A stretch of 64,000 nucleotides of DNA. Origin: Propionibacteriaceae bacterium UBA6122 (lineage in GTDB: Bacteria > Actinomycetota > Actinomycetes > Propionibacteriales > Propionibacteriaceae). How positions within the stretch are numbered: position 1 is the stretch's first letter; each line of letters begins with the position of its first letter. Under the pieces are notes generated by a model that had not been told where the DNA came from, made no database searches, and saw nothing but the letters and a program-made list of their open reading frames with translations. Of this stretch, positions 22,541-30,731 are shown one piece after another. The position numbers and the translations under genes are program-made. The DNA lies in contig DIVW01000011.1 of assembly GCA_002428365.1 (NCBI GenBank), forward strand, positions 8,543 through 72,542. Direction: 5' to 3'.

Positions 22541-24151
22541 TTACTGACGCGACATCAGCAACCCGTCAATGGACACCAACTTGTTGGAGTTGGTGGTGAT
22601 CACCACGTCGCCGGTGATGCTCGTCGGCAGCGTCGGGAGGTCGATTCGTACCTGCTTCTTTACCTTGGCCGAGGCCAAGCTGTAGGTGCCCAGAACCCTG
22701 GAGCCCACCCGCACCGTGACCGAGCCATAGCCCGGGCCGGTGGTGACCAGCAGGGCGAGCCGGTGCACTCGGGCCTTCTTCGCGGTGAGCTTGGCGCCAG
22801 CCTTCTTGGCGGTAAGCACGGTCTTGGCGAAGGATTTGGTCGACTTGACCTTCTTCCACGTGCCGGCGCGAGTGAGCTTGCGGTCATCGGTTGGGGTTGA
22901 CGTGCAGGTTTCTGCAGTCCAAGCCGACACGTGACCCTTGGCGTCCCGGGAGCGGGAGGCGAAGCAGTACGAGGAACCTGCCTTCGCGGAGAGTTTCGCC
23001 GACCTGGCAGTGGTCTTGGACTTCCAGGTCTGCCAGGCCCCGTAGCTGCCGTTCCAAGCGGCGCGGCGGTAGCGGACGTCGTAGTTGACGACCTTCGCCG
23101 AGCCGGCAGCGCCACTCCAGGCGACTGGAACCGATAGGCCGGTGCGCAAAGCAGGCTGGCCCGCGATCTTCGCCGTCGGCGGCGTGGCTGGGGGTGGCGG
23201 GGTGCCAGGATCACCGCCGGATCCACTGGACGCCGTGGTGAAGCTTTGGTCGGTGCCGGTGTAGGTGGCGCCACCGCTAGTGACGAACCGGAAGCGCCAG
23301 TGGTAGGTGGTGCCGGGCTTCAGGTTGGAGGTGCCGTTGGCCGACTTCCAGTCGGTGTAGGGCTGCCAGTTGGGGCCGCCTGCGGGAATCGCCACCGGAT
23401 CGGAGAACAGGCCGTAGCTGGTGTTGGTACCGAGGTCGAAGTAACCGGTGCCAGCCAACCCGTCGGTGTAGATATTGGCTTTGGAGACGGCCGCGTTGCT
23501 GGTGATGCCAGTGGTGGACGGGTTCGGGTAGCTGGTCTTCAGCGCCTTGGAAAAGACGTAAACGTCCTGGCCCAGCGGCAAGGTCGGGTTGCCGAACCCA
23601 TCGGCCACGATCAGGTAGGCGCCAAATAGCGACATCGTCAGTGGGCGGTCGGTGACCACCGGGATCTGCCATTCCTGGGTTTGGCCCTGGCCCAGCGGCC
23701 ACAGCCCGCCGTTGGTTGAGTCGGAGGACGGAATCCGCAGCGAGCCGGAGTTGATGCCGGGCGACAGGTTTTGGGGGCAGTTAGCATCGGCCACGCCATT
23801 GCCGTAGCACATGATCTTATGGGACGCGTCGGTGGCGATCCTGGTGTGAGGGGGCAACACCAGTTCAGGGAGCGCCCACTGGCCAAAGCAGGCATTGCCG
23901 AGCCCGGCAGCATAGATGTGAATCCAGTAGGTCTCACCTGGGCTGGGACTGCCATTGTCCGGGTCAGCGAGGTAGCCGACGAAGGCACCAACCCCGTTCT
24001 CCGCGTTGCCGTTGACGCAGTTGGCAATCCAGGTCTTCTGGGTCGTCCCGTCAGCCCATTCCCAACCAGCTGCCTTGGCGGGAGCAGCGGCGGCGATCGC
24101 TGTGACCACCGCCATAGCTGTGGCCACCAACAATGCAGCTAACTTTCGCAT
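22541..24151 (-). CDS. Secreted FN3-domain protein with a Lys-rich C-terminal domain
   Basis: A 536-residue exported protein of unknown function. The signal peptide covers residues 1-27 (cut after AKA). The N-terminal 300 residues are Trp/Gly/Cys-containing beta-rich sequence with no family I recognise (GWEWADGTTQKTWIANC at its start). A Pro/Gly linker near 310-328 is followed by a fibronectin-III-like domain (about 328-420) and a basic terminal domain (KKVKSTKSFAKTVLTAKKAG) of a type seen at the end of actinobacterial cell-wall proteins. There is no LPxTG or membrane anchor. It lies left of a small membrane-protein gene and the first sensor kinase. Confidence 0.85.
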   Translation of the reverse strand: MRKLAALLVATAMAVVTAIAAAAPAKAAGWEWADGTTQKTWIANCVNGNAENGVGAFVGYLADPDNGSPSPGETYWIHIYAAGLGNACFGQWALPELVLPPHTRIATDASHKIMCYGNGVADANCPQNLSPGINSGSLRIPSSDSTNGGLWPLGQGQTQEWQIPVVTDRPLTMSLFGAYLIVADGFGNPTLPLGQDVYVFSKALKTSYPNPSTTGITSNAAVSKANIYTDGLAGTGYFDLGTNTSYGLFSDPVAIPAGGPNWQPYTDWKSANGTSNLKPGTTYHWRFRFVTSGGATYTGTDQSFTTASSGSGGDPGTPPPPATPPTAKIAGQPALRTGLSVPVAWSGAAGSAKVVNYDVRYRRAAWNGSYGAWQTWKSKTTARSAKLSAKAGSSYCFASRSRDAKGHVSAWTAETCTSTPTDDRKLTRAGTWKKVKSTKSFAKTVLTAKKAGAKLTAKKARVHRLALLVTTGPGYGSVTVRVGSRVLGTYSLASAKVKKQVRIDLPTLPTSITGDVVITTNSNKLVSIDGLLMSRQ

Positions 24152-24323
24152 TGATCACCCTCCGAGTCTGGTTTCGATGCGGGCGACTTCGTTTTGCGGC
24201 GCCCACGAGAATCGATCCTCAGTTGGCGGTGTTCGCGCCCGTCTGGTGATCAAAGGTTTTTTATTCGGCTGGCTGAGAATCAGCCCACGGGAGTAGGGAG
24301 AACGCTGTTCGCTACTACTCCAG

Positions 24324-24449
24324 TCAGAGGGTGCTGGGACCCGCAGGCGGGCGCGGCTTACGAAGCGTGGTCCAACGAATGGCGGGCACGGCAGCCAGCA
24401 GGCCGATCGTCAGCAAGGTCGCCACCAACAGTGCAGTCAAGCCGCTCAT
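24324..24449 (-). CDS. Small single-helix membrane protein (41 aa)
   Basis: The 41 codons give MSGLTALLVATLLTIGLL, then AAVPAIRW and a basic, Pro-rich tail ending in GPSTL: one membrane helix and a positively charged end. The strongest evidence is the ribosome-binding site AAAGGA at 24457-24462, exactly 7 nt before the ATG. It lies between the secreted protein and the divergent sensor kinase, so it could be a small regulator or accessory of that system; this is inference. Confidence 0.6.
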   Translation of the reverse strand: MSGLTALLVATLLTIGLLAAVPAIRWTTLRKPRPPAGPSTL

Positions 24450-24540
24450 GGACTCATCCTTTCCGCGGTCGCGCGGGCAGGCCCAATTGGCGCCGCCCCC
24501 GGCCGAAATGTTCGCGGTAGTTCGCCTCCCGTCCGGCGTG

Positions 24541-24558
24541 GATAAAGGAGTTTTTATC
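24541..24558. promoter_or_regulatory. AT-rich inverted repeat upstream of sensor kinase 1
   Basis: GATAAA-ggagtt-TTTATC is a perfect 6-bp dyad in otherwise GC-rich DNA, between the divergent small-protein gene and the kinase gene. It is a candidate operator. Confidence 0.4.
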
Positions 24559-24602
24559 GTCGTTCGAGCTGATTCGGGCCGCCCGGCCGCCGCCTGCGCC
24601 AG

Positions 24603-24608
24603 TAGGGT
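24603..24608 (+). promoter_or_regulatory. Leaderless-type -10 box of sensor kinase 1
   Basis: TAGGGT lies 7 nt before the ATG at 24616. The same box and spacing precede sensor kinase 2. Confidence 0.5.
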
Positions 24609-24615
24609 CGGGAGC

Positions 24616-25938
24616 ATGTTCGAGTCGGTGGTGCGCCGGTTGCGCGGGTCGGTCGCGGCGTCGGGTTCGGAATTCCGTGACCAACTGATCACCGCGGCCG
24701 CCATGGTGACCGCGCCGGTCGGCTGGGCCTCGGCGGTGATCAACGCAGTGCTGGGGAGTCCGGCCTGGACGGTGGTGCTCAATGCGGTGGCCGGGTTCGC
24801 CGTCCTCGGGTTCTGGCTTTATGCGCGCGCCACCGGCCGCTACCGCTTCGCCTACCTGCTGGCCATCACTTCGTTGTTTGGGGTGCTGTTCCCGGCGATG
24901 TTCTTCGCCAGCGGCGGCTTCGCCAGCGGCGTGCCGGTCTTCTTCATGTTCGCCATCGCCTTCTCCGCGATCATTTTGGACGGGGTCGCGCTGCGGGTGC
25001 TGGTGCCACTGGAGGCGCTGGTCTTCACCGCCACGATGCTGGCGGCGTACTACTTTCCGCAACTCGTGACTCCGCCGGCATCGGCTTTCAGCGGCGTGAT
25101 GGATATCGTCTACTCGGTGCTGGCGACCGGTCTGGCGATGGTGGTCGCCCTGCGATTGTTCATCGGCATCTACGAGCGCAACAAGAGCCAGTTGACTGAG
25201 CGCAACGAGGAGTTGGCCCGAGTCGACGCAGCTAAGACGGACTTCCTGGCAACGGTGGCGCATGAACTGAAGAACCCGCTCACCGTCATCGGGGCCCACG
25301 CCGCTGAATCGGCGCGCAGATTGGCGGCAGCGCCGGACGCGGACCAAAGTGAGGCGAGCAATCTGGCGGTGATTGAGGCCGAGACTGACCGCCTGGGCAG
25401 ACTGGTGTCGCAACTTCTGGATCTGGGCCGCATCAACGACGGCAAGCTCGAACTTAGTCTGGACGAGCACAATCTCGACACGATCATTCAGCAGTCGCTA
25501 CAGGTCTATCGCCCGCTGTGGAGCCAGTACGGCAACACCATTCGAGTGCCAAGGGGCAGCGCGGCTCCATTGGTCATGGTTGATCGCGAGCGTGTGGTGC
25601 AGGTGCTGATCAACCTGCTTTCAAATGCCGCCCGCTGCACCAGAGACGGGCTGATCACAGTGGCCGTGGCTGTGGTGGGTGACTTCGCTGAACTGCAGGT
25701 CAGCGACACCGGGGCCGGGATCGATCCCGGGCTGTTGGAGCACCTGGGTGAGCGCCCGGTGCGCGGGCTTGGTGAGGGTGTCCGCTCAGCGCGGGACACC
25801 GGACTGGGCGTCGGGCTGATGATCACCAAGCACATCGTCACCTCCCATGGTGGCGAGCTCCACCTGGAATCCCAGGTGGGCGTCGGTACCACCGTGCGCT
25901 GCACCTTCCCGCTGGCCGGGCCGGCGCCGACGGATTAG
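24616..25938 (+). CDS. Membrane sensor histidine kinase 1
   Basis: A 440-residue two-component sensor. Residues 20-200 contain about six membrane helices and almost no outer loop, so the signal is probably sensed in or near the membrane. The HisKA helix carries H216 in TVAHELKNPLTVI; the ATPase has N-box VLINLLSNAARCT, G1 VSDTGAGIDPG and G2 GLGVGLMITKHIVTSHGGEL. The ATG at 24616 is chosen from the leaderless -10 box. It has the same length and order as kinase 2 at 28661, a clear paralogue. Its 3' end overlaps the opposing regulator gene by 4 bp. Confidence 0.93.
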   Translation: MFESVVRRLRGSVAASGSEFRDQLITAAAMVTAPVGWASAVINAVLGSPAWTVVLNAVAGFAVLGFWLYARATGRYRFAYLLAITSLFGVLFPAMFFASGGFASGVPVFFMFAIAFSAIILDGVALRVLVPLEALVFTATMLAAYYFPQLVTPPASAFSGVMDIVYSVLATGLAMVVALRLFIGIYERNKSQLTERNEELARVDAAKTDFLATVAHELKNPLTVIGAHAAESARRLAAAPDADQSEASNLAVIEAETDRLGRLVSQLLDLGRINDGKLELSLDEHNLDTIIQQSLQVYRPLWSQYGNTIRVPRGSAAPLVMVDRERVVQVLINLLSNAARCTRDGLITVAVAVVGDFAELQVSDTGAGIDPGLLEHLGERPVRGLGEGVRSARDTGLGVGLMITKHIVTSHGGELHLESQVGVGTTVRCTFPLAGPAPTD

Positions 25939-26660
25939 TCGACCAGGCTGGCTGGCGGGTCGAACCGCACCTGGCGGAACACGTAGCGCTTACCGGAGGT
26001 GAACTCCAGCTCGAAGGGACTCGCTTCGTCCAGGCTCAACTTGCGCCGTAGCGACGAGACGGTCTGACGCACGGTGTTGGTTGCCGTGATCGACTTCGCC
26101 CGCCATACCGAGGTCAGTAGCTCTTCTTGGGTGGCGCCCACGCCAATGTTGGTGGCGAAGAACCCGAGCAACTGGAGTTCCATTTTGGTGAGGTCGATCT
26201 CCCGACCCTCAAGCAGTACCTGACCGGTGAGGAAGTCCAGGTGCAGTGGGGGCACATCTATTCGGGCCGCGCGTGGTGAGGCCGTGCGGCGCAGCTGGGA
26301 GTTGATCCGGGCGGTGAGGACGTCGAGGTTGAATGGCTTGGCCATGTAGTCGTCGCCGCCAGCGTCCAAGCCCCGCACCACCGCACCGTCCTGGCCAAGC
26401 GCGGTGAGGTAGATGATCGCTGCGGACGTGATCGGCCGCAGCTTGGCGCAAAGCTCGTAGCCCGAGCCGTCGGGCAGCAACACATCGAGGAGCACCACAT
26501 CGGGCTGGTGCTCCCAGACCGCGGCCAACCCACCGGACACCGTGGCCGCCTGGATCACCTCGAAGCCCTGCTCGCCGAGGTGGCGGGCCACCGCCTGACG
26601 CAGCGGAGCCTCGTCCTCGACGATCAGAACGATCGGGGCTCTGGCGCTGTCCGGCTTCAC
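25935..26660 (-). CDS. OmpR-family response regulator 1
   Basis: A 241-residue regulator. The receiver domain has the acidic pocket VEDEAPLR, phosphoacceptor D59 in VVLLDVLLPDGSG, the Thr of YLTALGQD and the Lys of YMAKPF. A C-terminal winged helix (QEELLTSVWRAKSITATNTVRQTVSSLRRKL) follows. The start is GTG at 26660 with GAGAGG upstream. It is encoded tail to tail with its likely kinase, overlapping 4 bp, an uncommon arrangement for a cognate pair. It is preceded on the same strand by the RCC1 protein gene and a strong hairpin. Confidence 0.94.
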   Translation of the reverse strand: MKPDSARAPIVLIVEDEAPLRQAVARHLGEQGFEVIQAATVSGGLAAVWEHQPDVVLLDVLLPDGSGYELCAKLRPITSAAIIYLTALGQDGAVVRGLDAGGDDYMAKPFNLDVLTARINSQLRRTASPRAARIDVPPLHLDFLTGQVLLEGREIDLTKMELQLLGFFATNIGVGATQEELLTSVWRAKSITATNTVRQTVSSLRRKLSLDEASPFELEFTSGKRYVFRQVRFDPPASLVD

Positions 26661-26725
26661 CTGCGCTACCTCTCGTGACGGCTGGGGCCACCAGAGTAGT
26701 GGGGTGGAGAAGTGCGCGCTGCCGT

Positions 26726-26760
26726 CCGTCCGGGCCGGTGGGGTGAACCGGCCCGGACGG
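26726..26760 (-). terminator. Strong hairpin after the RCC1 protein gene
   Basis: Perfect 14-bp arms CCGTCCGGGCCGGT (26726-26739) and complement (26747-26760) with a 7-nt loop, directly after the RCC1 gene stop and before the regulator gene. It has no U-tract. Confidence 0.65.
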
Positions 26761-26767
26761 GGTTCGC

Positions 26768-28495
26768 TCAGCTCAGGCCGGTTACTTCAACTGCGGTGTA
26801 GCTGGTCAGGTTGGTGCCGTTGCCCAGCTGTCCGTTGGTGTTGGCTCCCCAGCACTTGATCACATTGCCCGCCGCGCGAGCACAGCTGTGGTGGGCTCCG
26901 GTGGTGATGGTGGTGACTCCACTGGTTAGGCCGGACACCTGCGCCGGTACCGTACGGTCGGTGGTGTAACCGGTGCCGAGCTGACCATTGGCGTTTTCGC
27001 CCCAGCACTTGGCCGAACCGCTGGTTGTCACCGCGCAGGTGTGTGCGTGGGCGCTGCTGACTGCCAGGCCATTACTGGAAAGCCCAACCGGTATGACCAG
27101 CGTTGGCCGGTCGGTGGTGGAGTCGTCGCCTAGCTGGCCCGATGAGTTGTAGCCCCAGCAGTTCACCGCGTTGGCAGTGGTAACCACGCAGGTGTGGCCG
27201 GACCCCGAAGAGACCGAGGCCCCCGTTGCGGATAGCCCTTGAACCTCAACCGGCAGGGCTTGGTCGTCCAGGTTGGCGTTGCCGAGTTCCCCTTTGCTGT
27301 TGTTTCCCCAACACTTGACCGAGCCGCTGTTCTGGACGACGCAGGCATGGGTGCCGCCGACCGAGAGCGACTTCACGCCGGCCAGATAGTGCACCCAGGT
27401 TGCGGTGGGGCGGTCTTCGAGGGTGCCATCGCCGATCTGGCCCTGGGAGTTGTCACCCCAGCAGAACGGTGTGTCGAGGGTGCTCAAGGCGCAGGTGTTT
27501 GTCGACCCAGCATCAATTGTCGTCACGTAGTTCATGCCGCTCACCAGCGTGGGGCGGTCTCGATCGGTGGTGGTGCCGTCGCCGAGTTGGCCGTGGTTGT
27601 TGGAACCCCAGCAGTAGACCAGGCCGTCGCTGGTAAGAGCGCAGGTGTGGTAGGAGCCAGCGGTGACCGCAACCACTCCGCTGTTGAAGCCAAGCACCTG
27701 CACTGGGGCGTTGCGCTGGGTCTTGGTGGTGTCGCCCAGTTGCCCGGCGCTGTTGTCCCCCCAACACCCCAGCCCGCCGGCGGTGTTGATCGCGCAGGTG
27801 TGCGCCCAGCCAGCTGAGGTCAGGCGGTCGCTGCTGCCCACTTTGAGGTCGAGGGACTTGCTTGCGGATCGTCCGAGCTTGTCGGTCACCTTGACGGTCA
27901 CCGGGTATTTGCCCGGGGTAGTGGTGGTGCCGGTGATCTTGCCGGTGGCGGCTTCGATGCTCATCCCGGCGGGCAGGCCAGTGGCTGACCAGGCTAGGGG
28001 AGCTGACCCATTCGAAGCGGTCAGCTGAACCGAGTACTGGAGAGTGGCGGTGGTCAGTGGCAGCGCCTGTGAGGTAATCGCCGGGGCTGGTGGTGGCGGG
28101 GTAGCCGGAGCGACTGTGTTGAAGGTTTTGGTCTTGGTGGTCACCTTGGCGTACTTCTTCTTCTTGATCTTCACCTTCTTGGCGACGACCCGCACCGACA
28201 GCTTGCTGGCCGAAGTCTTGACGGTGAAGCTGTAGGCGCCCTTCTTATTGGTCTTGCCTGAGGCAAGGGTCTTCCACTTCGAACCCGACTTGTATTGGGC
28301 CACGACCGGACGCACCACCTTGGTGGGCATCTTCCCGGTCAGCTTGAAGGCAACGCCCCGGGTGGGCACTGCGGGTGCCACCGTGATTGGTGATGGCTTC
28401 TTAGCTTTGGCCTCAGCCAAGGACGGCGCACCGGCAAACAAGCCGATCGCCAATAGTCCTGCAGTTACCAGTGCAGCCAACCTGCGCATGGTCAT
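26768..28495 (-). CDS. Secreted RCC1-type beta-propeller protein
   Basis: A 575-residue exported protein. The signal peptide ends near residue 29 (SLAEA). It is followed by a very Lys-rich beta domain (about 30-130, with KVKIKKKKYAKVTTKTK), a Pro linker, a putative-Ig domain (about 140-225) and seven RCC1-type repeats of about 50 residues (HTCAL...GxVxCWGxNxxGQLGDGTTTDR), enough for one seven-bladed propeller. Each blade carries a Cys pair (TCA and CWG), so disulfides outside the cell are likely. The role is unknown, probably binding. It is divergent from sensor kinase 2. Confidence 0.9.
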   Translation of the reverse strand: MTMRRLAALVTAGLLAIGLFAGAPSLAEAKAKKPSPITVAPAVPTRGVAFKLTGKMPTKVVRPVVAQYKSGSKWKTLASGKTNKKGAYSFTVKTSASKLSVRVVAKKVKIKKKKYAKVTTKTKTFNTVAPATPPPPAPAITSQALPLTTATLQYSVQLTASNGSAPLAWSATGLPAGMSIEAATGKITGTTTTPGKYPVTVKVTDKLGRSASKSLDLKVGSSDRLTSAGWAHTCAINTAGGLGCWGDNSAGQLGDTTKTQRNAPVQVLGFNSGVVAVTAGSYHTCALTSDGLVYCWGSNNHGQLGDGTTTDRDRPTLVSGMNYVTTIDAGSTNTCALSTLDTPFCWGDNSQGQIGDGTLEDRPTATWVHYLAGVKSLSVGGTHACVVQNSGSVKCWGNNSKGELGNANLDDQALPVEVQGLSATGASVSSGSGHTCVVTTANAVNCWGYNSSGQLGDDSTTDRPTLVIPVGLSSNGLAVSSAHAHTCAVTTSGSAKCWGENANGQLGTGYTTDRTVPAQVSGLTSGVTTITTGAHHSCARAAGNVIKCWGANTNGQLGNGTNLTSYTAVEVTGLS

Positions 28496-28580
28496 CCCCC
28501 TCTGTGATCCCCGTGGGCGATCAGCCGATGCGCCCCCGAGGACAGATACTCAACCGTTTAGGGGCATTGACGGGCCTCGA

Positions 28581-28594
28581 TAATGGATCCATTA
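28581..28594. promoter_or_regulatory. Perfect palindrome upstream of sensor kinase 2
   Basis: TAATGGATCCATTA is a 14-bp perfect dyad in the 165-bp divergent region between the RCC1 protein gene and kinase 2. It is a candidate operator. Confidence 0.45.
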
Positions 28595-28603
28595 ACGACC
28601 AGG

Positions 28604-28623
28604 CGGTAACAAATCCGTTATCG
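28604..28623. promoter_or_regulatory. Second dyad upstream of sensor kinase 2
   Basis: CGGTAAC-aaatcc-GTTATCG, arms with one mismatch, 9 bp from the palindrome at 28581. Together they look like a two-site operator. Confidence 0.4.
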
Positions 28624-28647
28624 CGGTCGGTGGAGGCCTTGCGGAAG

Positions 28648-28653
28648 TAGGGT
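28648..28653 (+). promoter_or_regulatory. Leaderless-type -10 box of sensor kinase 2
   Basis: TAGGGT lies 7 nt before the ATG at 28661, identical in sequence and spacing to kinase 1. Confidence 0.5.
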
Positions 28654-28660
28654 CTGGCGC

Positions 28661-29983
28661 ATGGTCGATTCCGAGGGCGTTCTCAGCCTGCCGAGACTGC
28701 GTAGTGTGCTGTGGCCGCCAGATCTGGACTTTCGCCAGCAGCTGGTGACCGCCGCGGGCATCGTCGGGGTGGCGATCTGCTGGATCTCGGCGGCTGCAAA
28801 TGCAGCTCAAGGCAGCAATCTGGCTACGGTGCTACTCAATGTGGCCTCCGGGTTCGCCACCATCGGGCTGCTGTGGTTCGCCCGCACCACCGGGCGCTAC
28901 CAACTGACCTATGTGATCACCGTAGTCGGGCTGTTCATGGTGGTGTTCCCCTGGTTCTTCTTCGCTGGCGGCGGCTACTACAGCGGGATGCCGGCCTTCT
29001 TCGTGTTTGCGATCGTCTTTTCGGCGTTCATCCTCGATGGCGTGGCCCTATGGGTGCTGTTGCCACTGGAGATTGGCATCTTCATTGGCTGCATTGCCGT
29101 GGCCTATTACCGTCCTGAGCTGGTCTCGGCGTTGCCGTCGCCGATGATGGTGATGACCGATGTCATCTACTGCGTGGTGGCTAGCGGTTTGGCGCTGACT
29201 GCGGCCTTGCGGCTGCTCATTCGCATTTATGAGTCGATCAAGGCGCAGTTGATCGCCCAGAACGCCGAGCTGGCCCAGGTGGATCAGGCCAAGTCGGAAC
29301 TGCTGGCGATGGTCGCCCACGAACTCAACACCCCGCTTACGGTGATCCGGGCCCACGCCGAAGAGGCGACTCGACGACTGGGTGGGTCGACCAGCGGGCT
29401 CGGCCAGGTGACCCACGATCTGGGGGTGATCGAGTCTGAGACCGACCGGCTGGCTCGGATCGTTGCCCAACTGCTCGATCTGGCCCGGATCAGGGACGGA
29501 CGGCTGCAGCTGAGCACCCGGCCGGAGAATCTCGGCGCGCTGGTTCAGGAGACGCTGCGGGTCTATGGGCCGTTGTGGAGCCAAGGGGGCAACGCCTTGG
29601 CCTTGGAGCGGGGGAGCGCGGCCCCGGTTGCGCTGATAGATCGGGAGCGAATTGTTCAGGTGCTGGTGAACCTGCTCACCAACGCAGCCCGCCACACCTG
29701 CCACGGTGAGATCACGGTGGCGGTGCGCGAGCTGGACGGGTTCGCCGAAGTGCAGGTCAGTGACACCGGCGAGGGGATCGAACCGGAGCTGTTGGCCCAG
29801 TTGGGTGAGCGCCCGGTGCAGGGTCGCCGCGAGGGCGTCCGCTCAGCTCGGGATGCGGGGCTGGGCCTGGGGCTGATGATCTCCACTCACATCGTGGCGG
29901 CTCATGGCGGTGAGCTGCAGCTGGCCTCCGAGCCCGGTGCCGGGGTGACGGTGCGGTTTACGGTTCCGCTCGCTGGCCGGTAG
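28661..29983 (+). CDS. Membrane sensor histidine kinase 2
   Basis: A 440-residue paralogue of kinase 1, matching it along its length. About six membrane helices lie in residues 25-205, then HisKA with H220 in MVAHELNTPLTVI, N-box VLVNLLTNAARHT, G1 VSDTGEGIEPE and G2 GLGLGLMISTHIVAAHGGEL. The shared outer-membrane-facing segment (FILDGVALWVLLPLE against IILDGVALRVLVPLE) suggests related signals. It is divergent from the RCC1 protein gene and overlaps the opposing regulator gene by 26 bp at its 3' end. Confidence 0.93.
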   Translation: MVDSEGVLSLPRLRSVLWPPDLDFRQQLVTAAGIVGVAICWISAAANAAQGSNLATVLLNVASGFATIGLLWFARTTGRYQLTYVITVVGLFMVVFPWFFFAGGGYYSGMPAFFVFAIVFSAFILDGVALWVLLPLEIGIFIGCIAVAYYRPELVSALPSPMMVMTDVIYCVVASGLALTAALRLLIRIYESIKAQLIAQNAELAQVDQAKSELLAMVAHELNTPLTVIRAHAEEATRRLGGSTSGLGQVTHDLGVIESETDRLARIVAQLLDLARIRDGRLQLSTRPENLGALVQETLRVYGPLWSQGGNALALERGSAAPVALIDRERIVQVLVNLLTNAARHTCHGEITVAVRELDGFAEVQVSDTGEGIEPELLAQLGERPVQGRREGVRSARDAGLGLGLMISTHIVAAHGGELQLASEPGAGVTVRFTVPLAGR

Positions 29984-30686
29984 TTGGAAAGCGCACCTGC
30001 TGGAACACATAGCGCTTGTCGGCGGTGTGCACCAGCTCGAAGGGGCTGGCCGCGTCGAGGCCCAGCTTGCGCCGCAACGAGGAGACGTGTTGGCGAACGG
30101 TGTTGGTGGGGACGCCGGAGTTGTCTCCCCAAACTGAGGAAAGCAACTCCTCCTGGGTGGCCCCGATTCCGGCGTGAGCGGCGAAGTAGCCCAGCAGTTG
30201 CAGTTCGATTTTGGACAGCTTGATCGAGCGCCCCTCCAAGCTCACCCGACCAGACACGAAGTCCAGATGGAGCGGCGGTAGGTCGATCCGGGCGGCTCTA
30301 GGTGAGCCGATTCGGCGCAGCTGGGCATTGATTCGAGCGGTGAGCACCTCAAGACTGAACGGCTTTGAGATGTAGTCATCGCCCCCGGCCTCCAGTCCTC
30401 GAACCACCGACCGGTCCTGACCCAGTGCGGTCAGATAGATGATCGGTGCGGTGGTGGCGGCGCGCAGTTCAGCACACAGCTCGTAGCCGGAGCCGTCGGG
30501 CAGCAGGACGTCCAGCAGCAGGAGATCAGGTTGGTGTTCCCAGGCCGCTGCCCGGGCCTGGCTGATGGTGGCGGCGGTGACCACGGTGAAGCCCTGGTCG
30601 GCCAAGTGGCGCTCGACGGCTTCGCGCAGCGCGGCCTCGTCCTCGACCAGCAGGATGATCGGGGTTCGACCCGAGCCAATTGTCAC
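29958..30686 (-). CDS. OmpR-family response regulator 2
   Basis: A 242-residue paralogue of regulator 1. D59 in LLLLDVLLPDGSG is the phosphoacceptor; the winged helix is QEELLSSVWGDNSGVPTNTVRQHVSSLRRKL. The start is GTG at 30686, because a TATCTT box stands 6 nt before it and the receiver fold begins there; the longer frame to 30926 runs into purC and is rejected. It overlaps kinase 2 tail to tail by 26 bp and is head to head with purC across 45 bp. Confidence 0.93.
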   Translation of the reverse strand: MTIGSGRTPIILLVEDEAALREAVERHLADQGFTVVTAATISQARAAAWEHQPDLLLLDVLLPDGSGYELCAELRAATTAPIIYLTALGQDRSVVRGLEAGGDDYISKPFSLEVLTARINAQLRRIGSPRAARIDLPPLHLDFVSGRVSLEGRSIKLSKIELQLLGYFAAHAGIGATQEELLSSVWGDNSGVPTNTVRQHVSSLRRKLGLDAASPFELVHTADKRYVFQQVRFPTTGQRAEP

Positions 30687-30692
30687 GTAGCG

Positions 30693-30698
30693 AAGATA
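30693..30698 (-). promoter_or_regulatory. Leaderless-type -10 box of response regulator 2
   Basis: TATCTT on the minus strand, 6 nt before the GTG at 30686. Confidence 0.5.
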
Positions 30699-30718
30699 GC
30701 CGACCACGGCGGTATCGA

Positions 30719-30724
30719 TAGGCT
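30719..30724 (+). promoter_or_regulatory. Leaderless-type -10 box of purC
   Basis: TAGGCT lies 7 nt before the purC ATG. It is only 20 bp from the opposing regulator box, so the two promoters overlap back to back. Confidence 0.55.
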
Positions 30725-30731
30725 TTGCCGC

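Noticed and set aside
24241..24300. Terminator after the small membrane-protein gene
   Set aside because: A GGCTGA/TCAGCC stem exists, but the run of T lies on the wrong side for minus-strand transcription.
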